A stretch of DNA of 64,000 nt from Chloranthus sessilifolius (lineage: Eukaryota; Streptophyta; Magnoliopsida; Chloranthales; Chloranthaceae), in contig CM037588.1 in assembly GCA_021018995.1 (NCBI GenBank), positions 39,181,000 to 39,244,999 on the forward strand, written 5' to 3'. How positions within the stretch are numbered: position 1 is the first letter of the stretch; every line of letters starts with the position of its first letter. The translations under genes were made by a program, and so were the position numbers. Below are positions 56,121-64,000 of the stretch, in pieces. The notes under the pieces were generated by a model. It was not told where the DNA came from, did not search any database, and worked only from the letters and a program-made list of their open reading frames with translations.

Positions 56121-56936
56121 GTGAACAAAGCACATAAAACCAACAAAGAGCCAACACTCGAGACATGCCAGGAGTACGTTCTCCTACGACACCTAGAGAA
56201 AGTCTTGGCACAGATATCAATACTTCAGCTTATTAAGAAATTGTCCGAGCATCATCGACTACTAATGAATGTGTTGGATGAGGCACGCATGGATGAAGAC
56301 ACCACTTGGGATGAGTTACACGAAATCGCTTCAGTTATGATGCAACCACCAACACTTACTTTCACAGACACTGACATGCCAAAGGAATTATTACGGGGAA
56401 GTTCAACCTCCATATATTTAACAGTCATGATCAAAGGATTTTCAGTGCCTCACGCACTTGTCGACAGTGGTGTAGGACTCAATATTTGTTCTATAACGAC
56501 GCTCAAGATGCTCAAATATACTAAACAAGACATAAGACCATCATCGTTATCCCTCATCGCATATGATGGCTCTTGTAGTTTCATCAAAGGAACTATCAAG
56601 CTTCAAGTCCATCTCAGGCTGGTAACTAAAGACATCATGTTCCACATCTCTAATTCCTCTAGTACCTACAATCTGATCTTAGGAAAAAAGTGGCTAGAAT
56701 CCATGAAAGCCGTAGCATCCACATACCACCAGTGCGTCAAGTTTCCCCACAAGGACTCCATCATCAGGATATACGCTGACACACTCCTCAAAGAAATGGA
56801 TACCGACTACACGACAAGCATTCCGATGGCTCATGATTCTGTGCTAAATACCGGCCACATCAAGAAGACAGGGATTCCCCACGACACATCGATAGCAGAA
56901 ATCAGACACTCGAGGTCTCCTCCAACACGACAATAA
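56121..56936 (+). pseudogene. Tat2 aspartic protease region (271-codon open frame)
   Basis: Helical N-terminal part (LLRHLEKVLAQISILQLIKK), then the retropepsin domain: LRGSSTSIYLTVMIKGFSVP, active-site loop HALVDSGVGLNICSITTLKM with D115-S116-G117, and YNLILGKKWLESMKAVASTY with HQCVKFP at about residues 183-209. That is the Tat protease layout. This is the longest open protease frame in the window. It is only part of a polyprotein; the start codon here is internal. The element as a whole is a fossil. Confidence 0.8.
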
Positions 56937-57003
56937 AGACTGACCAAGAGAGTGACAAGTCCCGACCTCACACGACTATATGACATAAACCCGACCCCAA
57001 TGA

Positions 57004-57811
57004 AGGGGTGGGACCTCATGTACTAGCTGGGATACACCCTGCACACGGGACTTGGCAAAAATAGCCAAGGGAGAATATTGTGGTCCCCAAGAAGGTTCAC
57101 AAGCTCACTAGATTAGGCTATCGACTAGACACCAAACAGGTTGACTTCTTCCCAACCTACCCAAGTGGTCACTCTACACCCATTTTGTGTACAAAACTAC
57201 TAAGAAGGCCGATGTGTCAAAGAGAAAGGAACCCCTCACCAAACCCCAATCACGGAGATTGAGCAAATGGCTGAAGCCTTCGCTGATCTAACGAACCTGA
57301 ATCGAGACGATGACAGAGATAGACTACTCGAGGGAGTTGGACCACTATTCAGGACCGAAGAACCGGTTGCTACAGAAAGTCAGAAGTCCCCCAGAACCTA
57401 AGCCACATATAGAAGATTGGGAATCAACTAACAAAGAAGACTTCCATATCGCAGCTCTAGGGACTGAAGAAGAACTAGTACCAAATACCTCATGACGATT
57501 TAGCTACCAACACATACTAGACAATTGGCGATGCCCATGCCGATGTCCATACCCAAAATCACCCTACTATAGCCTTTGCACATTTATGATGCAATGATGC
57601 AAGAGAGCTATCCTAGATGAGATCCATCGAACGACTGGGGCAAAAGATTCACACATTATCGCTATAGAGGTCAAAGTGGAACTAGAATTAGACACTCCCC
57701 GATCTCCGAGATCACCTTAGCTTCAGATATTCTAGAAGTCGTTAGAGGAAGAGTGGCAACCGCTCCCAAGCGACGACGAAGACTACTATATAGATCTCCA
57801 CTCTCTAGTTA
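57004..57811 (+). pseudogene. Tat2 G-patch-like motif and linker
   Basis: At 57004-57075 a G-patch-like series (GWDLMY, LGYTLHTGLGKNSQGR) follows protease, as in Tat1 and Tat4 but of a different subtype. The linker after it holds charged pieces (EIEQMAEAFADLTNLNRDDD near 57260). Broken fossil. Confidence 0.55.
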
Positions 57812-58575
57812 GTGAAGCAACTAGACATAGACCTCCAAAGCCCATCTGATGAAGAAGATGAGTCTCAGCAAGATGACTCCAGCTCTAGTAACAGTGGCCC
57901 CGACCCCGATTTTGAGGGATGGGAATGCCCATGGGAGTATCCTTGCATATCTCAACCATACCAGCCACGCTGCCGGGTATGCTCCTTTATCCTGACATAC
58001 CGTGAAACCTAAGGAGAAGAATCCTCCAGCTTATAGGGTGATCAACCAGGCTTGCCAGAAGAAGGAAGAGCCAGAAGATCTCCGAGCCCTCTTTGAAGAC
58101 CAAGCCATCCTTACGATAGATGAAGTCGAATCATCAATCAGACTGCCACCTTTGTCACTCATCCAAAGGATTACGTTAGATGAGGGCTATAAAAAAACCA
58201 TTGAATTTAGAATGAGTCCACATCATCCGAAGGCTCGCACAAACGGCTTCAATAGTCGTTACACTTCCTCAACTGAGAGAGGTGCCCCCATCGATTCCTC
58301 TTCAGGAAATCGACCTTGTACCATACTTATTATCAAAAATAAAAAAATAGAAGACCCTAAAACCCTTAAAAATCAAAAAATAAAAAATCCAAAAAGCTAT
58401 TAATCAGTGCAACGCTTAACCCCAAAGAGTGATAATAGATTATCCAAGTCCTTCAAGATCACATCAGCTCCTTCGCATGGTCCTACGAAGACATGCTTGG
58501 TCTGGACCCAAGCTTAGTAGAACATCGTTTAGTCCTGGAACCTGATTAGAAACCTATCAAGCAGAAATTAAGATA
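57812..58575 (+). pseudogene. Tat2 pre-RT linker
   Basis: Acidic Ser/Asp-rich piece (PSDEEDESQQDDSSSSNSGP, 57812-58012), then LRALFEDQAILTIDEVESSI (58002-58403), then SSFAWSYEDMLGLDPSLVEH at about 58460-58520, the pre-RT phrase of Tat pol. Tat2-like text stops at about 58575. Broken fossil. Confidence 0.6.
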
Positions 58576-59359
58576 GGGTGTTAATTGGGTTAGAAATTAG
58601 GTAATCTATAATCTAAGGTTATTGATTTGAAGGCTTGGAGAAGAGGGATTTAGGTTTTAATGGTGGATGATAGGGTGATGGGTTGGATGGAAAAAGGGTT
58701 AAACTTAAGGTGGGGAAGGGCATAAGGGTTCTAAAAATATATACCTCAATCTCTGGGGTGGTCCACAAGTCAAACCCTAAAACAAAATTATGCCATTTTT
58801 CCCGAAATTCAAGGTTTTAAGTTGTGCGTACATCCAATGTATGCATAGCTTAGGAGCAGTGCACCTAAGAAGTTCAGAGTCCATTTCGGAGCTCAATCTG
58901 AAGTAAAAACACCAAATTTGGCTATGCATACATCCATTGTATGCATGGCCATTTTCTACAAAAAATTGCTCATGCGTACATTGGATGTAAGCATTTGTAA
59001 TTTCCTGCATATTTATTCTTTTTTCATATCGCCCTAACTTTTGACGTATAACTCTGAATTTTGTGATTCTTGGCTCGTTGGAAACCTAGGAACCTCTAAT
59101 TTCCAATGGTATAGGCCTCAGCCTCAGAAGATGTCCATGTAAATTTTGGCACTCCTCTTTCCATCCACTGTCTTGATTGAGCTTCCTAAGGGTCCGAGAA
59201 GGTTTTTAAGGGTTCGGGTTTATTCCTAGGGTTTGGGATGATTCCTAAGGGTTTTCGGATGAATCCTAAGGGTTTGGGAAGTGCTCTTGGAAGCTCAGGT
59301 GCACGCCTTTCTCTGACGTATGTGTCGACCGTGCCTTGGGCCAAATTTGGGTGTCTACA
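58576..59359 (-). repeat. LTR part of Tat5
   Basis: Minus strand starts TGTAGACACCCAAATTTGGC at 59359 and aligns with the first half of the Tat3 LTR. Dyads at 58823-58847, 58922-58949 and 58972-58994 use a different word (TGCGTACAT/ATGTATGCA) from the Tat3 and Tat4 LTRs at the matching place. Confidence 0.8.
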
Positions 59360-62206
59360 GATGCCCCTCTGTGGTATTCGATCACTAGTGATCGTATACC
59401 AAAGAAAGAGACCTCCAAAGAGGCCCAAGGAAAATTCTCTTAGATTTTCCATATTCAAAGCGAACCTCAAACATCAAAATGAAAGAATGAAAAAATGTAA
59501 CAAGTAGCCAAAGCCTAGTATGTTGGAAAAATTTCTGTTCCTCGAAAGGAGAGTAGTAGAAGCCTAGTATGTTGGGAAAATGTCTGTTCCTCGAATGGAG
59601 AGTAGCGAAAGCCCAATATATTGGGAAAATGTCAGTTCCTCAAAGCTATCAGTCCTCAAGCTCTTAGAGACATTACTAAGAAAAATTGTGAAGGCGTGAT
59701 TGATGGTGCATGATGTTTGAGTTTCATTTTGAATAAGATAGCACCACGAGTAGGAGGGTAATCGACCCATACTTAAAGATTGGTGTAAAGCAATAATGCG
59801 AAGATCCAACCAACTTGTGCCCAATCTCATGAGGCATTGATTGGCCACTTTGATTGGTCACGGGTGCCCCTACACGAGGTAGGGCTTGGAGTGTTTGAGC
59901 GAACTCATCGACCACGAAGTTAATTTAGCACAAATACCCGAGCGAAGTGAATATTAATTTACAATGCCTTTTGGGAATGTGTGCCATGTTTAACAATGAT
60001 CTTACAAATAGATCAACTATGCAGAAACATGGACCCATTAGGGGCGATACATAACAAGGCGATGGAAGTCTCCTCCTAGATCCTGTCAGGGTACAATTTA
60101 TGAGAACAAACGACCATCCAACAAATACCCAAACGTATGGAGTACACTTTATAGGAATATTGTACAGGTTTTTAAGCCTGTAACCAAGAATAAATACGGG
60201 AAAAGATCCCTCTACATCCATGTTTGAACAAAGTTGTCCGATATATAATCTCATTTAGCGATGGAATCAAACCGATCGAAACATTGACTGTTTGACGAAG
60301 ATTGGCACTACCGCTCCTACTTTAAAGTAGGATCCACAGATCTAAGGTGAACCTTAGACTTAGGACATTAATTTAGCATAACTGCATTGCCAAAAAAATA
60401 TTGACATTTTACTGCATTGAAGCACACATGTGCGTAGTTGTGCGTGAAAAAAAGTCCAACAAAAACACAAATTTCTTTTTCTCTTTTCCAAATGATTGCC
60501 TTTTCTATTTTTTTCTTGAATAGATCCACGTGAGTTGTGAGATGCTTCCTTTGTTCTGCCCATCGCCGAGAGGTTGCTTGCCTCGAGGCTTTGGGCCATT
60601 TGATGTTTCTGCACATTCTCAAGAAAACGTCAGCCCCTTTTTTATTTATACAGATAACCAATGTGCTTTCTAATTAACAGAAGAAGAAAACTTTTACATA
60701 TATTTTTTGATGATTTTTTTTTTCTTTCTTTAAAACTTATATTTTTATACTTTTTTTGGTTTTTTTTTTTTCTCTCTCTTCTTTGAGATAAAAGTATGAT
60801 GTTGCAAATATGTGCATGGACATAAAATAGAGTATATATTTTTATATTTTTTTAGATTTTTTTCTTTCTTTTCTTCTCTTTTTCGTTTGATGCCTTAACA
60901 ATGAGACGAAGTAACGGGTCCCATTTTGGGCATGGTCGAACCCATTCATGCTGTCGGACCTGAGTGAGGTTTAGAATTTTTACCAAGGTCGGAACATCCA
61001 ACCGTTTGGATTGAATCAACCTTTTATCTTTACATTGGGTCATGTGTTTGACAGTGCGGCTGTGAAGATATACCTGATCAGGACTTTATTTGAACTAACA
61101 TAAGCGACCCAAAGACAACTAGAAAACCCAGAAATGTAATCAAAGGGGTAACTAATGATTTTTCTTTCTTTTTCTTCTCTCTTTTTAGCATTTTTACTCA
61201 CAACACCCAAGATTGGTTTTCGCCATGCCCGTTATTATCCTCTTTTTTGCTCGTAGCGCCCTTTCAGGTTTTCACTACATCCATGGGTATTGCATTTTTA
61301 TCCCAGGTGCCTTTTCAAGTTTTCACCTGGTTTGCACAAGCTCACTGGTTTTACCTGTGGCGCCCTTTTGGGTTTTCACCATGTCCATATTGCTTTAAGC
61401 TTGTATATTTTCTTTTTCAAATTCAAAGACCACGACATGAACATTGATTTCGTCCTAGCCGGCTGGATGGAGTTCTTTTGTTGTTTCTCAACTTGGCTTG
61501 TGCTGACTTAATGGATATCATGACTGCTCATGGACCTTAAAGATGGCTTTCTTCAGGGATGTATCGTGGCCATGGGATAGGTTAGGAATTTTAAAGGTAT
61601 TCTTGGGTTTAAAGGTTTTCGTTGATTGCGTTTTAGATGCCGTAACACACTTCTTCCTTAGGGGATTTTTACTATACTTGTCCCATGATTTTTCTATCTC
61701 TTTTCTTTTTTCTTTTTTATTCTTTTATTCTTTTTTCAAACATCAACTTCTTAGGATTTTGCTGTTATGAATTTTTTAAATATTTTGATGGTAACTCTTT
61801 TTCTCTCTTCTTTTTTTTTTGGTATATACACCTTTTTTTTTAGGGGTTTATGAAAAAAGGTTATCAGCTCAAGTTGGACAGTAATAAGTATGATCATTTA
61901 AGAGCCTTTTTTGGCTATTTGGCTTTGAAATGATGGCCTCTCGTAAAGGATCCTTAAGTTGTCACATATCCGTTTCCATTAATACTTACCTTGTCGCGGA
62001 GACTAGGAGTAGAATCGTTGTACGTATCCAACATTGATCAACTCAGGAAAATGATCCCTGTCTATTATAGTGAGACGAAGTATGTATTCAGGTAGTACCT
62101 CTCGGATTACGTAAGGTCCTTTTCAGTTAGACTTGAATTTCCCTTTCGGATCAGCGTGGAGAGAAGGGAATATCTTCTTGAGTACAATGTCACCCACCTT
62201 TAAATC
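59360..62206 (-). other. 3' untranslated region of Tat5
   Basis: Noncoding. PPT-like AGAGGGGCATC (minus) beside the LTR. Two copies of a 53-bp phrase containing GCCTAGTATGTTGG at 59512-59600. Repeat of CCCTTTCAGGTTTTCACC at 61195-61400, as in Tat3 and Tat4. T-rich stretches at 60690-60870 and 61690-61830. No PMD gene. Confidence 0.7.
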
Positions 62207-63095
62207 TCATACACAGACACACTTATTGTAAGCATGTGCGATCCTCTTCTGATAGGCCTGGGTGTGACATAAGGCTAGGAGCCTTTTCTCATCGATTATG
62301 TTTAGATATTCAAAACGAGACCACTCTCTTTCAGCTTTCAGTAGATCGAAATCAATGAGGATACAAAGTGAGGGCACCTCAACTTCAACTGGCAACACTA
62401 CCTCGGTTTCATACACTAGGGAAAATGGTGTTGCCCCTGTAGCGGTGCAGATCGATGTTTGATAGGCCCATAGTGCGAAAGGTAACATTTCACTCCAACC
62501 ACGATAGGTGACGACCATCTTTTCAAGGATACGGATAATTTTTTTATTGGCAGCCTATTGTACTGCTCGCATAAGGCTCTAATGTGCTTGTTCACAAAGT
62601 TGGTGCCGTTATTCGTGATGATATCCTTGGGCATGCCGAATCGATAAATGATGTTGTTCTTGATGAACTTCTCAACATGACTGGTCGTGATGCTTACGTA
62701 AGATGCTGCCTCTACCCATTTGGTGAAGTACTCAATGGCGATGAGGATGAACTGATGTTCATTAGAAGCCTTTGGATTGACCTTTTCGATGACGTCGAGG
62801 CCTCAGGTGGTGAATGACCATGGAGTAGTCATGCTGTGGAGATCTATGGCTAGAGCATGTATCAGACTAGAGTGTTCTTCACATTTATAACACTTTTGTA
62901 CGTGCTTGCAACAATCAGTTTTCATGGTGATCCAAAAATACCCTTGTCGTAGGATCTTCTTGGCGAGCATGTGCCCATTGATGTGGGCCTTGCATACTCC
63001 TTCATGGATTACTTTCATGATATTGGTTGCGTCGCTTTCAGTTAGGCATCTGTTAATTACTGATTTATGCCACTTTTCACTTCCTAACATAGACT
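62207..63095 (-). pseudogene. Tat5 integrase
   Basis: Minus strand. Zinc-binding part 62803-63090 (IHEGVCKAHINGHMLAKKIL, then YFWITMKTDCCKHVQKCYKC: the H-H-C-C pattern), core part 62416-62720 (PKDIITNNGTNFVNKHIRAL), and end of core plus C-terminal part 62207-62518 (EMLPFALWAYQTSICTATGA, TPFSLVYETEVVLPVEVEVP, NIIDEKRLLALCHTQAYQ). The most complete integrase of this subfamily in the window. Broken fossil. Confidence 0.8.
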
Positions 63096-64000
63096 TTAAT
63101 AGACCTTAGAGCTGACTAATAATTACCATTTGAGTATGTTTTTGTAGTTATAAATAAACTGCAGCTTAGTGCAACAACCCATCTAATGAATGCCAAGAAG
63201 AGAGAATTTAGAGTCAAGCCTTGAACCTGATGGAAAGACAGATAATGCACCATGTTGACCACACCAAAAGAGCCATTTAACATGCCCTGGGCCACTAGAA
63301 GCCCTGCAGTAAAGAGAAGTGGGGCCCATACTCAATGGAGTGTTGTAGCAGAGTGGATAGAACAGAGCAGCAAAGCAACATTCTGGCTCTCGAGCAACTC
63401 TGTGCCTTCAAAAGTATCCACTCGAGCTGTCTTGAGTGGAACACAGCTTCAGAAGCTTTACCTCAAGTAGCTGTCGAGTAGTTACATCTTCATAAATCCC
63501 ATGTCTAGAAGCTCTCGAGAGGATCAGCCTTCAGAACACTCAAGCTCGAGTGGTTCTCGAGCAGATTGCACCTCCAGAAAGTCAATCTCGAGCAGCTCTC
63601 AAGCATTTCATAGTTGAAGCAGTGCGATTGTTGAGTAATTCAGATTTTAAACCCATCGAGACATTCAAATCCAACCTGTCGAGTAGCTCTCTATCATAAG
63701 AAACCATCCACTCGAGCTATCTTCAGCTTCATACTTGAACCTCATGAGCTGCCTTTTGAAGCAAACAACCACTCGAGAACCTCTCGAGATTTGCTGCCTG
63801 AAGCTCCATCCACTCGAGCATCTTTATCCATTCTGAATCCAACCACTCGAGCAAGCTTCAGAAGTCTCCCAACTATTCGAGAACCTCTCAGGATATACAT
63901 TCTAAGGCCTCAACCACTCGAGGCTCGGGTTCTTGTTTGCACTTGTAGACTTCAAGGGTATTTTGGGACTTGCACAACACCTAGGGCACATTTTCCAATG
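63096..64000. other. Unassigned CTCGAG-rich region at the right edge
   Basis: No coding block recognised. From 63388 to 63925 the self-complementary hexamer CTCGAG occurs about 12 times, often as CCACTCGAG, with AGCTTCAGAAG-like phrases between. It is probably LTR or other repeat sequence of an element continuing to the right. No ends seen. Confidence 0.55.

Larger units (their letters stand above)
19055..58575 (+). mobile_element. Tat2: Tat-like element, LTR split by Tat3
   Basis: Plus-strand element. Its 5' LTR starts TGTAGACACCCCC at 19055 inside Tat1, is interrupted by Tat3 (20229-52941 plus a GGAGG duplication) and resumes at 52947, ending near 53523. Then PBS, gag (about 53690-54900), linker, protease (56121-56936), G-patch-like motif (57004-57075) and pre-RT part (57812-58575). 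Sequence characteristic of Tat2 stops at about 58575, where an oppositely oriented Tat5 LTR fragment begins; no RT, integrase or 3' LTR is seen. Several breaks. It is a different subfamily from Tat3-5, with its own LTR. Confidence 0.8.
58576..63095 (-). mobile_element. Tat5: 3' part of a Tat element (same subfamily as Tat3 and Tat4)
   Basis: Minus-strand fragment: integrase 62207-63095, 3' untranslated region 59360-62206, LTR part 58576-59359. No gag, protease or RT in the window. The left edge meets Tat2, the right edge an unassigned CTCGAG-rich region. Broken fossil. Confidence 0.8.

Noticed and set aside
1-64000. tRNA, rRNA, telomere or centromere satellite sequences
   Set aside because: No cloverleaf with A and B boxes, no rRNA text, no TTTAGGG array and no long regular satellite was seen. 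The tRNA-like words are primer binding sites.

Overview
The window is plant nuclear DNA made almost entirely of old LTR retrotransposons inserted into one another. I see no intact host housekeeping gene and no tRNA or rRNA gene. The plant assignment rests on family content: Athila-like Ty3/gypsy copies with a PBS matching plant tRNA-Asp, Tat/Ogre-like copies with a G-patch motif and a second RNase H, a chromovirus (Tekay/Del-like) chromodomain fragment, and a plant mobile domain (PMD) gene. I cannot name the species; a dicot or other angiosperm repeat-rich, heterochromatic region is the best guess.

Left part (1-15205): two Athila-like copies on the minus strand. AthA (1-5707, runs off the left edge) shows LTR, PBS, gag and a spliced env-like/'putative plant transposon protein' frame. 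AthB (about 7740-15205) shows LTR, PBS, gag tail, protease, RT, RNase H and integrase. Between them lie a plus-strand chromovirus 3' fragment (5768-6189) and a plus-strand piece of another env-like frame (6764-7326).

Middle part (15206-58575): a nest of Tat/Ogre-like copies. Tat1 (minus, 15206-19054) is interrupted by a 2435-bp solo LTR with a 5-bp target duplication (CGGCA) and stops where Tat2 (plus) begins with its 5' LTR at 19055. That LTR is split by Tat3 (minus, 20229-52941; target duplication GGAGG on both sides). Tat3's 3' region is in turn split by Tat4 (plus, 24017-44776). Tat4 is the richest copy: LTR, PBS, a repeat-rich first frame with an octapeptide array, gag, protease, G-patch, RT, two RNase H domains, integrase tail, and then, antisense in its 3' region, an intron-containing PMD gene (about 38717-40942) with a second antisense block at 36400-37720. 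Tat3 instead carries a 367-codon frame of unknown function where gag-pol would be expected.

Right part (58576-64000): Tat5 (minus, 58576-63095), which has part of an LTR, a 3' region and integrase, then a 0.9-kb CTCGAG-rich stretch I cannot assign.

The most unusual signal is structural. Several unrelated families here each carry clusters of their own short dyad-symmetric motif, and in the Tat family the motif changes sequence between copies while the two arms stay complementary. A conserved hairpin between the protease/G-patch part and RT, and the PMD cargo present in only one of three comparable Tat 3' regions, are the next most interesting observations. All element coding pieces are fossils with several breaks each. 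Coordinates of LTR ends are exact where I give the terminal bases; coding-block edges are approximate.
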